From contig NZ_JAUSZX010000001.1 of assembly GCF_030818015.1 (NCBI RefSeq), positions 1,736,001-1,800,000 on the forward strand: DNA of 64,000 bases. Direction: 5' to 3'. The stretch comes from Arthrobacter globiformis (GTDB taxonomy: Bacteria; Actinomycetota; Actinomycetes; Actinomycetales; Micrococcaceae). The position numbers and the translations under genes are program-made. Numbering within the stretch: the stretch's first letter is position 1; the number at the start of each line of letters is the position of its first letter. This document shows positions 32,229-41,080 of this stretch, piece after piece. The notes under the pieces were generated by a model that saw nothing but the letters and a program-made list of their open reading frames with translations, was not told the origin of the DNA and did not search any database.

Positions 32229-32264
32229 AGAGCCCTGATCTGCGTCTTCGCGGATCAGGGCTCT
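32229..32264 (+). terminator. Terminator after the CAT tRNA
   Basis: A 12-bp stem AGAGCCCTGATC/GATCAGGGCTCT around a 12-base loop, followed by TTCCATTTT. Confidence 0.85.
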
Positions 32265-32290
32265 TTCCATTTTCCGCGATGCTGCGATAT

Positions 32291-32306
32291 GTTACTGACC
32301 AGTAAC
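32291..32306. promoter_or_regulatory. Perfect palindrome upstream of an acyl-CoA dehydrogenase
   Basis: GTTACT-GACC-AGTAAC, a 6-4-6 perfect inverted repeat 58 bases before the ATG. It looks like a TetR-type operator and matches palindromes at 13004 and, with mismatches, at 52586 and 52611. Confidence 0.65.
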
Positions 32307-32363
32307 TATCCCGCCGGTGCCGTGTTGTTTCATCGCGGACGCTGGCCAGTGCGAAGGAGCGCC

Positions 32364-33554
32364 ATGTCCGCCGCTGCAACCGACATCAACAGCCTGCCCT
32401 ACGCCGACGGCGACTTCTTCGCCTTCGAGCAGCTGCTCAGTTCCAAGGAGCAGGACAGGCTGGCCGAGGTCCGTTCCTTCCTGGCCCGGGAAGTAAAGCC
32501 GATAGCGGTGGACTGCTGGAACCGCGGCGAATTTCCCCTGGATCTGATTCCCAAGCTGGCCGAGCTGGACCTCGTCAGCCCGGTGCGCCGCCAGGGATAT
32601 TCCAATCTGTTCGCCGGCATCGTGCACGCGGAAGTTACCCGCGCGGACACGTCCATCGCCACCTTCATGGGTGTGCACGACGGGCTTTTCACCGGCTCCA
32701 TCGAAGCCCTGGCGTCCCGGGAGCAGCAGGAGGCCTGGCTGCCGGACATCTACTCGCTGCGCAAGATCGGGGCCTTCGGGTTGACCGAACCCCTGGGCGG
32801 TTCCGACGTCGCCGGCGGCACGCGCACCACGGCCAGGCGGGACGGCGACCGCTGGATCCTCAACGGCGCCAAGCGCTGGATCGGCAACGCAACCTTCTCC
32901 GACTGGGTAGTGGTCTACGCGCGCGATGTGGCCGACAACCAGGTCAAGGCTTTCCTCGTGGACACGGCGCTGCCGGGGTTCAGTGCAACGAAGATCGAGA
33001 ACAAGATTTCGCTGCGGACGGTGCAGAATGCCGATATCACCCTCGACAATGTGGCGGTGCCGGACTTCTTCAAGCTGGCCAACGCCAACAGCTTCCGCGA
33101 CACCAACAAGGTCCTGAAGGTCACACGCCTTGCCGTCGCCTGGCAGGCGGTAGGCCAGCAGTTAGCCGCCTTCGACGTGGCCCGGAGCTACGCCGTGGAG
33201 CGGCACCAGTTCGGGCGTCCGCTGGCTTCCTTCCAGCTGGTGCAGAGCCAGCTGGTCCAGATCCTGGGGAACGCGGTGAGCTCCATGGGCATGATGGTGC
33301 GGCTCTCCCAGCTCGAGGATGCCGGCCAGGCCAAGGATGAGCAGTCAGCCCTCGCCAAGGCGTTCACCACCGCGCGGATGCGGGAGAGTGTTGCCATCGG
33401 CCGCAGCCTCCTTGGCGGAAACGGCATTGTGACGGACTTCGAGATGGCAAAGATCTTCGCCGACGCAGAGGCCATCTACTCCTACGAGGGCACCCACGAA
33501 GTAAACACCCTGGTGGCCGGCCGGGCCATTACCGGCGTCTCCGCGATCGTCTAG
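32364..33554 (+). CDS. Acyl-CoA dehydrogenase, glutaryl-CoA dehydrogenase-like
   Basis: A 396-residue FAD acyl-CoA dehydrogenase. GAFGLTEPLGGSDVAGGT contacts flavin and substrate, RHQFGRPLASFQLVQ is the family core, LLGGNGIVTDF follows, and the catalytic glutamate is in YSYEGTHEVN. The overall sequence is closest to the glutaryl-CoA dehydrogenase/group III type, which oxidises and sometimes decarboxylates dicarboxylyl-CoA esters (inference). The ATG at 32364 has AAGGAG upstream. It stands alone, with a palindrome like that of the leucine operon promoter. Its last 11 bases before the final stop base are duplicated 17 bases downstream. Confidence 0.88.
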   Translation: MSAAATDINSLPYADGDFFAFEQLLSSKEQDRLAEVRSFLAREVKPIAVDCWNRGEFPLDLIPKLAELDLVSPVRRQGYSNLFAGIVHAEVTRADTSIATFMGVHDGLFTGSIEALASREQQEAWLPDIYSLRKIGAFGLTEPLGGSDVAGGTRTTARRDGDRWILNGAKRWIGNATFSDWVVVYARDVADNQVKAFLVDTALPGFSATKIENKISLRTVQNADITLDNVAVPDFFKLANANSFRDTNKVLKVTRLAVAWQAVGQQLAAFDVARSYAVERHQFGRPLASFQLVQSQLVQILGNAVSSMGMMVRLSQLEDAGQAKDEQSALAKAFTTARMRESVAIGRSLLGGNGIVTDFEMAKIFADAEAIYSYEGTHEVNTLVAGRAITGVSAIV

Positions 33555-33570
33555 CACGGGCGATCGTCTA
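33543..33570 (+). repeat. Duplicated gene end with second stop
   Basis: GCGATCGTCTA (33543-33553, the last coding bases and stop of the acyl-CoA dehydrogenase) recurs at 33560-33570, giving a second TAA. Confidence 0.7.
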
Positions 33571-33572
33571 AG

Positions 33573-34133
33573 TCAGTTCAGCGGCAGCAGCACCGAGGGC
33601 CGCAGGTCCAGGATGAAAGACAGCGGATTGAGGTACTCCTCTCCGCGGCGGACGCCCCAGTGCACGCACGGCGAAGAGCCGCAGTGGCCGGCCAGCAGGG
33701 TGCCCACCACGGCACCCTTGGCTACGGAAGCGCCCTTCTTGAGGGTGCTCCGCACCGGTTCAAAGCTGCTGCGGAGGCCATTGCCGTGATCAATGGTGAT
33801 GACGGGCCGGTCCACCACCACGCCCACAAAGCTGACGGTTCCAGACTCCGGTGCGGTGACCGGACCGCCGTCGGCCGCTGATCCGAGGTCCACGCCCCGG
33901 TGCCCGCTCAGCCACGGTTTGTCCGGTGGATCGAACGGACGCAGGACCGCCGGCCGTGGCGCAAGCGGCCAGCTCCAGCCCGCCGGCGCCGGCGTAGTGG
34001 CCTGAGAAGTAACGCTGGCAGGGGAAAAGACCGAGCCGGGGGGTGCTCCTGCAGCACACAGTGCTGGTGCAGCGGAAGGTACGGCGGCCGCCGTCGTGAG
34101 CAGGAGTACCGCCGCCATCACGTGAGCTTTCAT
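33573..34133 (-). CDS. M23-family peptidase (LytM-like, secreted)
   Basis: A 186-residue protein with a signal peptide (MKAHVMAAVLLLTTAAAV) and a compact LytM/M23 domain. Metal-ligand positions are GHRGVDLG and HWGVR, with an intervening VITIDHGNGLRSSFEPV; the first ligand pattern HRG.D and the final H.G fit the family. M23 enzymes cut peptidoglycan cross-links; some are inactive scaffolds. The ATG at 34133 is preceded by TTGGGGAC. It is convergent with the acyl-CoA dehydrogenase and divergent from rpsB. Confidence 0.85.
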   Translation of the reverse strand: MKAHVMAAVLLLTTAAAVPSAAPALCAAGAPPGSVFSPASVTSQATTPAPAGWSWPLAPRPAVLRPFDPPDKPWLSGHRGVDLGSAADGGPVTAPESGTVSFVGVVVDRPVITIDHGNGLRSSFEPVRSTLKKGASVAKGAVVGTLLAGHCGSSPCVHWGVRRGEEYLNPLSFILDLRPSVLLPLN

Positions 34134-34556
34134 GTCCCCAAGCATGGGCGCCCGATCCGCCTGCCGGAACGGGGCCTTCGGCCTATGTGGAAAACGCCGC
34201 CTGGCGCGGCAGATCCGGTGCAGTTGCCGCGGCCCGCTGTAGTACACTTGGTGGAGCAGTTTGCTGTGCCCTCAACGCATTCCCTTTCATGGGTAGCGTC
34301 AGCACGCCCCATTCAGGAGTGCGGGGGAGCAGCAGCTGACTACGCGTATCCAGCCCTCCACAACCGGTAAGCAGTTGCTTGCTGCTGCGGAGGATTGCGC
34401 CTCTTGCGGTCAGGTCCGGCAACGGTCCTGATGAGATGTGCAATGGATGCCAGGAGCCTGTGCCCGCCTGGGCAAGGCTAAATAACCGTCAACTATTGGC
34501 AGGGTAAGAGCGGCCGCGGCCGCTCTCATGAATGACCTGCCGGAAGGAGCGTCGGC
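34134..34556. promoter_or_regulatory. rpsB: Upstream/leader region of rpsB
   Basis: A 423-base gene-free stretch between the M23 peptidase start and rpsB. It contains a 10-bp stem with one bulge (34455-34479, AGCCTGTGCCC with GGGCAAGGCT) and an 18-bp perfect palindrome GAGCGGCCGCGGCCGCTC (34508-34525) just before the GGAAGGAG ribosome site. This could be a structured ribosomal-protein leader controlled by S2, as known in other bacteria; the role here is inferred. Confidence 0.5.
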
Positions 34557-35408
34557 ATGCCCGTCGTAACCATGCGCCAGCTGCTTGACAGCGGCGTCCA
34601 CTTTGGACACCAGACCCGCCGTTGGAACCCGAAGATGAAGCGCTTCATCTTCACCGAGCGCAACGGCATCTACATCATTGACCTCCAGCAGTCGCTGTCC
34701 TACATCGACCGCGCCTTCGAGTTCGTCAAGGCCACCGTTGCCCACGGCGGCACCGTTCTCTTCGTCGGCACCAAGAAGCAGGCTCAGGAAGCCATCGCCG
34801 AGCAGGCCACCCGCGTTGGCCAGCCGTACGTCAACCAGCGTTGGCTCGGCGGCATGCTCACCAACTTCCAGACCGTTGCCAAGCGTATCCAGCGCATGAA
34901 GGAACTCGAAGAGATCGACTTCGACGACGTCGCCGGCTCCGCTTACACCAAGAAGGAACTGCTGCTCCTGCGCCGCGAGCTCACCAAGCTCGAGTCCAAC
35001 CTCGGTGGTATCCGCAACCTGACCAAGGCACCGTCCGTGCTCTGGGTAGTTGACACCAAGAAGGAGCACCTGGCTGTTGACGAGGCCAAGAAGCTCAACA
35101 TCCCGGTTGTGGCTATCCTGGACACCAACTGCGATCCGGACGAGGTCGACTTCCCGATCCCGGGCAACGACGACGCCATCCGCTCCGTGAACCTCCTGAC
35201 CCGCGTTGTTGCTGACGCCGTTGCCGAGGGTTTGATCGCCCGCAACCAGCGCGCAACCGGCACCACCGAGACTCCGGAAGAGCCGCTGGCTGAATGGGAG
35301 CGCGAGCTCCTCGAAGGCAGCAAGGCCGAGGAAGCTCCGGCTGCCGAGGCTGCTCCCGCCGCTGAGGAAGCCCCGGCGGACGCCGAGGGCACCGACTCCG
35401 CGAAGTAA
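34557..35408 (+). CDS. rpsB: 30S ribosomal protein S2
   Basis: A 283-residue small-subunit protein. Signature sequences are [20 protein letters not shown] at the N-terminus and [20 protein letters not shown] near residue 185. The C-terminal 40 residues are an Ala/Glu/Pro-rich acidic tail, common in high-GC Gram-positives. The ATG at 34557 follows GGAAGGAG. Codon use is strongly optimised (highly expressed). It is followed by a hairpin and tsf, the standard order. Confidence 0.98.
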   Translation: MPVVTMRQLLDSGVHFGHQTRRWNPKMKRFIFTERNGIYIIDLQQSLSYIDRAFEFVKATVAHGGTVLFVGTKKQAQEAIAEQATRVGQPYVNQRWLGGMLTNFQTVAKRIQRMKELEEIDFDDVAGSAYTKKELLLLRRELTKLESNLGGIRNLTKAPSVLWVVDTKKEHLAVDEAKKLNIPVVAILDTNCDPDEVDFPIPGNDDAIRSVNLLTRVVADAVAEGLIARNQRATGTTETPEEPLAEWERELLEGSKAEEAPAAEAAPAAEEAPADAEGTDSAK

Positions 35409-35455
35409 CAACTTCATCGGGATTTCCGGGCGCTGTCCGCAGCGTCCGGGCAACT

Positions 35456-35494
35456 GACAGGATGGCCGCTCACCCAGTGAGCTGCCGTCCTGTC
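35456..35494 (+). terminator. Hairpin between rpsB and tsf
   Basis: An 18-bp stem (35456-35473 with 35477-35494, one mismatch and one G-T pair) with loop CCA. There is no clear T tract, so it may attenuate rather than fully stop rpsB transcripts before tsf. Confidence 0.65.
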
Positions 35495-35534
35495 GGTCCG
35501 TACACACAAAAATTTTCTAGACAGAGGGGTTCAC

Positions 35535-36371
35535 ATGGCGAACTACACTGCCGCTGACATCAAGGCTCTGCGCGAGCGCACCGGCGCCGGCATGATGGAT
35601 GTCAAGAAGGCTCTCGACGAAGCCAACGGCGACGCCGAGAAGGCGATCGAGATCATCCGCATCAAGGGCCTGAAGGGCGCCACCAAGCGCGAAGGCCGCT
35701 CCACCGCTGAAGGCCTGGTTGCTGCCAAGGTCGAGGGCGGCGTCGGCGTAATGATCGAGGTCAACTGCGAGACCGACTTCGTCGCCAAGGCTGACAAGTT
35801 CATCCAGCTGGCTGACAAGGTCCTGGCCATCGCCGTCGAGTCTGGCGCTGCCGACCTCGAGACCCTGCTCGCCACCGATGTTGACGGCAAGCCGCTGTCC
35901 GAGGTTGTCGTCGAAGAGGGCGCTATCCTCGGCGAAAAGGTTGTTGTCCGCCGCATCGCCCGCATCGAGGGTGCCACGGTTGACGCCTACCTGCACAAGA
36001 CCTCCAAGGACCTCCCGGCCCAGGTCGGCGTCCTGTTCGCTGTTGACGGCGAAGGCGAAGCAGCTGCAACCGCAGCCCACGACGTCGCCGTGCACATTGC
36101 GGCAATGGCCCCGAACTACCTCTCCCGCGAGGACGTTCCGGCGGACCTGGTCGAATCCGAGCGCCGCATCGCCGAGGAAACCGCAAAGGCCGAGGGCAAG
36201 CCCGAAGCTGCGATGACCAAGATCGTCGAAGGCCGCGTTACCGGCTTCTACAAGGGTGAGGTCCTGGTTGACCAGGCTTTCGCCAAGGACGCCAAGAAGT
36301 CTGTGGCGCAGGTCCTCGAAGAGGCCGGCGTCAAGGGAACCGCCTTCACGCGTTTCCGCGTCGGCTCCTAG
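35535..36371 (+). CDS. tsf: Elongation factor Ts
   Basis: A 278-residue guanine nucleotide exchange factor for EF-Tu. The N-terminal UBA-like domain (ALRERTGAGMMDVKKALDEA) and the core signature VNCETDFVAK (about 76-85), then EGATVDAYLHKT, are clear. The ATG at 35535 follows AGAGGGG. Codon use is highly biased. It is followed by a strong terminator before pyrH. Confidence 0.98.
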   Translation: MANYTAADIKALRERTGAGMMDVKKALDEANGDAEKAIEIIRIKGLKGATKREGRSTAEGLVAAKVEGGVGVMIEVNCETDFVAKADKFIQLADKVLAIAVESGAADLETLLATDVDGKPLSEVVVEEGAILGEKVVVRRIARIEGATVDAYLHKTSKDLPAQVGVLFAVDGEGEAAATAAHDVAVHIAAMAPNYLSREDVPADLVESERRIAEETAKAEGKPEAAMTKIVEGRVTGFYKGEVLVDQAFAKDAKKSVAQVLEEAGVKGTAFTRFRVGS

Positions 36372-36381
36372 TCTGACACGC

Positions 36382-36414
36382 AAGGGGGTGGCCACTTCGG
36401 TGGCCGCCCCTTTT
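36382..36414 (+). terminator. Intrinsic terminator after tsf
   Basis: AAGGGGGTGGCCAC pairs with GTGGCCGCCCCTTT around a TTCG tetraloop, ending in TTTT. A strong rho-independent terminator. Confidence 0.9.
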
Positions 36415-36495
36415 GCATGCACCGGCCACATAAGAATGTGAGCGCTGGCCGGATGCGCGATAACCTAGCTCAGAGTTCACCAACCGGAAGGCACC

Positions 36496-37233
36496 ATGGA
36501 AGCCGTCAATACTCCCGTCCAGTCAGAGAAGAGCAGGCGCCGGGTTCTCCTGAAGCTGTCCGGTGAAGTCTTCGGCGGCGGCAAGCTGGGCGTCGACCCG
36601 GACACCGTCCGCGCAGTAGCCAAGCAGATCGCCGCAGCCGTTCCCGACGTCGAGGTGGCCATCGTGGTTGGCGGTGGTAACTTCTTCCGGGGTGCCGAAC
36701 TGTCCCAGAGCGGCATGGACCGGTCGCGTGCCGACTACATGGGCATGCTGGGAACCGTCATGAACTGCCTCGCGCTGCAGGACTTCCTGGAGCAGGCGGG
36801 TGTTGAGACCCGGGTCCAGAGCGCCATCACCATGGGACAGGTGGCCGAGGCCTACATTCCGCGCCGGGCCATCCGCCATATGGAAAAGAACCGCGTGGTC
36901 ATCTTCGGTGCCGGCGCTGGCCTGCCGTACTTCTCCACGGACACCGTGGCTGCCCAGCGCGCACTCGAGGTGCACGCCGACGTCGTGCTGATGGCCAAGA
37001 GCGGCGTGGACGGTGTGTACACCGCCGACCCGAAGAAGGACCCGACGGCGGAGAAGCTAGAAAACCTCAGCTACGACGACGCCCTCCGCCGCGACATCCG
37101 CGTCATGGACCAGACCGCAATGACCATGTGCAAGGACAACAAGCTCTCCATGGTGGTGTTCGGCATGGAAGGCGAAGGCAACGTCACGCGCGCCATCCGC
37201 GGCGAAAAGCTGGGAACGCTGGTCACACCCTAG
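36496..37233 (+). CDS. pyrH: UMP kinase
   Basis: A 245-residue amino-acid-kinase-fold enzyme that phosphorylates UMP to UDP. Marks: [13 protein letters not shown] (phosphate loop, about 17-29), [26 protein letters not shown] and [15 protein letters not shown]. Hexameric, GTP-activated in the family. The ATG at 36496 has GGAAGG upstream. It is followed by frr. Confidence 0.97.
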   Translation: MEAVNTPVQSEKSRRRVLLKLSGEVFGGGKLGVDPDTVRAVAKQIAAAVPDVEVAIVVGGGNFFRGAELSQSGMDRSRADYMGMLGTVMNCLALQDFLEQAGVETRVQSAITMGQVAEAYIPRRAIRHMEKNRVVIFGAGAGLPYFSTDTVAAQRALEVHADVVLMAKSGVDGVYTADPKKDPTAEKLENLSYDDALRRDIRVMDQTAMTMCKDNKLSMVVFGMEGEGNVTRAIRGEKLGTLVTP

Positions 37234-37330
37234 TTACAGCTAGGATATTTCTAGGACGGTTCCGCCCATTGGGTGGGACCAGGATTATGAAATGCCCGGT
37301 TGGCCGGGAACCAATTTCTGAGGAGAGATC

Positions 37331-37888
37331 GTGATCGAAGAAACCTTGCTCGAAGCCGGGGACAAGATGGACAAGGCTGTTGAGGTAGCCAAGGAAGACT
37401 TCGCCTCGATCCGCACCGGCCGTGCCACCCCCGGCCTGTACAACAAGGTCATGGTGGAGTACTACGGAACCCCCACCCCGCTGCAGCAGCTGGCGTCCTT
37501 CGCGGTTCCCGACGCCCGCACCATCCTCATCACGCCCTACGACAAGACCGCGCTGCGCGACATCGAGCGTGCGCTGAGCGATTCCGAGGTCGGGGCCAAC
37601 CCGTCAAACGACGGCAACGTCATCCGCATCACCATCCCGGAGCTGACGAAGGAACGCCGCAAGGAATACGTCAAGATCGTCAAGTCCAAGGGCGAGGACG
37701 CCAAGGTGTCCATCCGCAACATCCGGCGCAAGGCCAAGGAAACCCTGGACCGGCTCGTCAAGGATGGCGAAGCCGGCGAGGACGAGGGCGCCCGCGGTGA
37801 AAAGGAACTCGACGTGATCACCAAGCAGCACGTCGACGGTATCGACGAGCTCCTCAAGCGCAAGGAAGCTGAGCTGCTCGAGGTCTGA
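37331..37888 (+). CDS. frr: Ribosome recycling factor
   Basis: A 185-residue two-domain factor that splits post-termination ribosomes with EF-G. Marks: [21 protein letters not shown] (about 26-46), [20 protein letters not shown] and [12 protein letters not shown]. The start is GTG at 37331, preceded by GGAG. Its TGA overlaps the cdsA ATG (TGATG), so the two are translationally coupled. Confidence 0.97.
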   Translation: MIEETLLEAGDKMDKAVEVAKEDFASIRTGRATPGLYNKVMVEYYGTPTPLQQLASFAVPDARTILITPYDKTALRDIERALSDSEVGANPSNDGNVIRITIPELTKERRKEYVKIVKSKGEDAKVSIRNIRRKAKETLDRLVKDGEAGEDEGARGEKELDVITKQHVDGIDELLKRKEAELLEV

Positions 37889-38811
37889 TGGGCCAGGCAC
37901 AACAGGCCCCCGGTGCGCGGGCCCGAACCCGGACCCGCCAGCCAAGGCCCAACCCCACCCCCGGGGCGGGGCGCAACCTGCCGGCCGCAATCGCCGTGGG
38001 CCTGGCCATGCTCTTTGCAGTGCTCGGCGGGCTGATCTTCCTGCCGCTCGGCTTCGTTGCCGTGGTTACCACCTTCGCCGCCTTCGGGGTGTGGGAGGTC
38101 TTCCGCGCCCTCGAAACGAACGGCACCCGCTTGCCCATCGTGCCGGTCATGGTGGGCACGGTGGCCATGCCGTTCTCGGCCTACTTCGGCGGCCTGGAAA
38201 GCCTGCTGTTCGCGATGCTCGCCAGCAGCGTGGCGGTGCTGCTCTGGCGGTCGGTGGAAAGCGCAACGGGCTCGGCCCGCAGCATCTTCGCCGGGGTGTT
38301 CACGCTCGCCTGGGTGCCCTTCCTGATCAGCTTCGCCGCGCTGCCGCTGCACGTCGAAGGCGGCGCTTCCCCGGTGGGACCGTGGCCTGGCGGAACTGTG
38401 CCGGAGGGCGCGTGGCAGATTGTCATCCTGCTGCTCCTGGTGGTTGCCAACGACACGTTCGGTTACCTCGTGGGCGCCCGGTTGGGCAAGCACCCCATGG
38501 CGCCGAAGATCAGCCCGAAGAAGTCCTGGGAGGGTTTTGCCGGATCCATCGCGGGCGCCATGCTCGTCGGAATCCTGGCCAGCATCTTCCTGCTGAATAA
38601 GCCCTGGTGGGTGGGGGTTGTGCTGGCGATCGGCATGGTCGCTGCCGCCACTGCCGGCGACCTCGCCGAATCGATGGTCAAACGCGAACTCGGCGTCAAG
38701 GACATGAGCAGCATCCTGCCAGGACACGGCGGGGTGATGGACCGGCTGGACTCGATCGTGTTCGCCTCGCCGGTGGCCTTCATGCTGTTCGTCCTGTTCT
38801 CCGGGGCCTGA
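37888..38811 (+). CDS. cdsA: Phosphatidate cytidylyltransferase
   Basis: A 307-residue, about eight-helix membrane enzyme that makes CDP-diacylglycerol from phosphatidate and CTP. The CDS signature is SMVKRELGVKDMSSILPGHG followed by GVMDRLDS. A basic Pro/Arg-rich N-terminal tail of about 28 residues precedes the first helix. Directly coupled to frr. The stop is followed by several GGCCTGAGT echoes. Confidence 0.95.
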   Translation: MGQAQQAPGARARTRTRQPRPNPTPGAGRNLPAAIAVGLAMLFAVLGGLIFLPLGFVAVVTTFAAFGVWEVFRALETNGTRLPIVPVMVGTVAMPFSAYFGGLESLLFAMLASSVAVLLWRSVESATGSARSIFAGVFTLAWVPFLISFAALPLHVEGGASPVGPWPGGTVPEGAWQIVILLLLVVANDTFGYLVGARLGKHPMAPKISPKKSWEGFAGSIAGAMLVGILASIFLLNKPWWVGVVLAIGMVAAATAGDLAESMVKRELGVKDMSSILPGHGGVMDRLDSIVFASPVAFMLFVLFSGA

Positions 38812-38866
38812 GTATTTCCCCGGCCTGAGTTTTCGGGCAGGGGCCTGAGTTTTCCCGGCAGGGGCC
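38805..38866 (+). repeat. Degenerate stop-codon repeats after cdsA
   Basis: GGCCTGAGT-containing units start at 38805 (carrying the cdsA stop), 38822 and 38842, with a truncated GGCCT after them. Spacing is 17-20 bases. Confidence 0.65.
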
Positions 38867-38937
38867 TCCGGCACCCTGCCCTCCGCACGCCCTAGAATAA
38901 TGCGGTTACGACCCGCCGAAGAAGTATCGAAGGAAAC

Positions 38938-39525
38938 ATGGTGAGAGTGGACAGCAAGCGTCAGATTCCCGCGTCGTTCGAACGCGTGGCGCGGACCGAC
39001 TACGGCTACAACGCCAAGCAGGTGGACCAGTTCCTCCAGCAGGCCCGCGTATCACTGGAGACGCCCGAGGCTTCCGCCCACCCCATCAAAAGCGCTGACG
39101 TCCGGTCCGTCTCCTTCGACCCCGTGAAGGGTGGGTACTCGGCCACCGCCGTGGACGCCGCGCTGGACCGGCTTGAAGACGCCTTCGCCCGCCGGGAGCG
39201 GGACGATCTCATCGCCGAACGGGGCGAGGACGCCTGGCTCCGGCAGATCGGACAGCTTTCCGGGACACTCCGCGGCCGCCTTCACCGGCCCGACGGCGAG
39301 AGGTTCCGCCGCCCGGTCAAGAAAAAAGCACGCAGCTACAACACTAAAGACGTGGACACCCTGTGCCGGGACCTGATCGGCTACCTGGAGCAGGACAAGC
39401 CCCTCAGCGTTGACAACGTGCGCCGGGCCGTCTTCCGGCCCGCCGTCGGCACGGACGGCTACGAGGAAACGCAGGTGGACGCCTTCCTTGACCGGGTGGT
39501 CGAGCTGATGGCCGCCATCGACTGA
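38938..39525 (+). CDS. DivIVA domain-containing protein
   Basis: A 195-residue protein built from three DivIVA-like short modules: FERVARTDYGYNAKQVDQFL, then VSFDPVKGGYSATAVDAALD, then ARSYNTKDVDTLCRDLIGYL and FRPAVGTDGYEETQVDAFLD. Each has the (S/G)Y...VD..L pattern of DivIVA N-terminal domains, but there is no long coiled coil as in Wag31. This multi-module form lies after cdsA in Micrococcaceae. A role at the pole or septum is likely but not demonstrated. Confidence 0.85.
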   Translation: MVRVDSKRQIPASFERVARTDYGYNAKQVDQFLQQARVSLETPEASAHPIKSADVRSVSFDPVKGGYSATAVDAALDRLEDAFARRERDDLIAERGEDAWLRQIGQLSGTLRGRLHRPDGERFRRPVKKKARSYNTKDVDTLCRDLIGYLEQDKPLSVDNVRRAVFRPAVGTDGYEETQVDAFLDRVVELMAAID

Positions 39526-39532
39526 CGGCCTG

Positions 39533-39564
39533 GCCGCTCAGCGTTGGCCCAGCCGCTCAGCGTT
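39533..39564 (-). repeat. Duplicated gene end after the symporter gene
   Basis: GCCGCTCAGCGTT occurs at 39552-39564 (containing the minus-strand stop at 39557-39559) and again at 39533-39545, 19 bases further downstream on that strand. Confidence 0.65.
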
Positions 39565-41023
39565 CCGTGGCCAGCGGCCGCTCGGGCGTGTGCAGCCTGG
39601 TCATCACCCTGGTGATGGTCCGCGGCACCCGGGAACTGGTGGCAAGCGATGTCAGGACCATCACGGTGAAGGCAGCCGGCACCGTCCAGGCCGCGGGCTG
39701 CGCCAGCCACGGCGGCGTTCCCGCCACACCGAGCACCGTCCCCGCCACCATGGCGCCGCCACACAGGAGGCCCCCGGTCACCATGCCGGCGATGGCGCCG
39801 GCGTCGGTCAGGCCCCGCCACCAGATGCCGAGCAGCAGGACCGGGCAGATGGTTGACGCCGTGAAGGCGAAGACCAGGCCCACGCTACCGGCGAGTGCCA
39901 GCGAGTCCGTCATGAGCGCCAGGCCCAGCGGAACGGTGATCGAGACCAGTGCCGCCACCCTGAAGCCGCGCACACTGCCGCCCAGGACGTCCTGGCTGAT
40001 TACGCCGGCCAGCGAGACGACGAGCCCGGACGTCGTGGACAGGAACGCGGCGAAGGCCCCTGCCACGACGAGGGCAGACAACAATTCGCCGGCCGGGCCC
40101 CCAACGAGACGGCCCGGAAGCAGCAGCACCAGCGCATCCGCCTGCCCCGCCCTGGCCAGATCCGGGGCGAACAGCCTGCCGGCCAGGCCGTACGCCGTGG
40201 GAAAGAGGTAGAACACGGACAACAGGCCCAGGACGATCAGCGTGGTCCGCCGCGCCGAGTGCCCGTCGGGGTTGGTGTAGAAACGGACCAAAACGTGGGG
40301 TAGTCCCAGCGTTCCGAACAGCAGGGCAACGAGGAGTGAGATGCTCTGGTAGGGGCTGGCCGGATCCGCTCCGCCCGGATTCGTGGCCGCTGCCGCCGGC
40401 GCCGGGGAGCCGTTGTCTGCCAGCACCAGCAGGATGAAAATGAGGGGCACGGCCAGGGCCGTGAGCTTCAGCCAGTACTGGAAGGCCTGGACGAAAGTGA
40501 TCGAACGCATGCCGCCGGCCACCACGGTGAGGCACACCACCACTACGACGGCCGTTGAGCCGGCCCAGGCCGGCAGGCCGGTAGTGGTCCGGATCGTCAG
40601 GGCAGCGCCGTGCAGCTGCGGGACGATGTAGAGCCAGCCCACAATGACCACAGCCAGGCTGGTGACACGGCGCACGGCCCGCGAATCGAGCCTGGCCTCG
40701 GTGAAATCGGGGATTGTGTAGGCCCCGGAACGCCGCAGTGGCGCGGCCACGAACAACAGAAGCATCAGATACCCGGCGGTGTAGCCCACGGGATACCAAA
40801 GGGCATCCGTGCCGGACAGCAGGATCAGGCCAGCAACGCCCAGAAAGCTGGCGGCGGACAGATACTCCCCGCCGATTGCCGACGCGTTCCACCACGGCGG
40901 CACGGTTCGGGAGGCGACATAGAAGTCGCCGGTGGTGCGGGAGATCCGTAGCCCGTAGAAGCCGATCACCGCCGTCGCCACGGAAACGGCCGCTACCGCC
41001 GCGATGCCCACTGCCGGGTTCAT
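39557..41023 (-). CDS. Solute:sodium symporter (SSS family)
   Basis: A 488-residue, about 13-helix symporter. Early marks are TGDFYVASRTVPPWWNASAIGGEYLSAASFLG split over helices 1-2 (Na-binding region), IPDFTEARLDSRAVRR and GGMRSITFVQAFQYWLK. It is most like cation/acetate or monocarboxylate symporters (ActP/MctC). The ATG is at 41023. It is last in a minus-strand operon with a histidine kinase, LytTR regulator and small membrane protein. A second SSS gene is divergent at 43955. Confidence 0.92.
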   Translation of the reverse strand: MNPAVGIAAVAAVSVATAVIGFYGLRISRTTGDFYVASRTVPPWWNASAIGGEYLSAASFLGVAGLILLSGTDALWYPVGYTAGYLMLLLFVAAPLRRSGAYTIPDFTEARLDSRAVRRVTSLAVVIVGWLYIVPQLHGAALTIRTTTGLPAWAGSTAVVVVVCLTVVAGGMRSITFVQAFQYWLKLTALAVPLIFILLVLADNGSPAPAAAATNPGGADPASPYQSISLLVALLFGTLGLPHVLVRFYTNPDGHSARRTTLIVLGLLSVFYLFPTAYGLAGRLFAPDLARAGQADALVLLLPGRLVGGPAGELLSALVVAGAFAAFLSTTSGLVVSLAGVISQDVLGGSVRGFRVAALVSITVPLGLALMTDSLALAGSVGLVFAFTASTICPVLLLGIWWRGLTDAGAIAGMVTGGLLCGGAMVAGTVLGVAGTPPWLAQPAAWTVPAAFTVMVLTSLATSSRVPRTITRVMTRLHTPERPLATER

Positions 41024-41080
41024 CGGAGCATCACTTGCCGGAACATTATTTGCCGGTGCATCACTTTCCGGTGCATCATC
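41021..41080 (-). repeat. Four 15-bp tandem units spanning stop and start codons
   Basis: Plus-strand units CATCGGAGCATCACT, TGCCGGAACATTATT, TGCCGGTGCATCACT and TTCCGGTGCATCATC lie at 41021-41080. On the minus strand each unit begins or carries TGA/TAA in the same frame as the true stop (41076-41078); the last unit contains the symporter ATG. Confidence 0.8.

Noticed and set aside
37537..38874. Minus-strand open frame opposite frr and cdsA
   Set aside because: Shadow frame rich in His/Gln/Arg with no family match; the plus-strand genes are certain.
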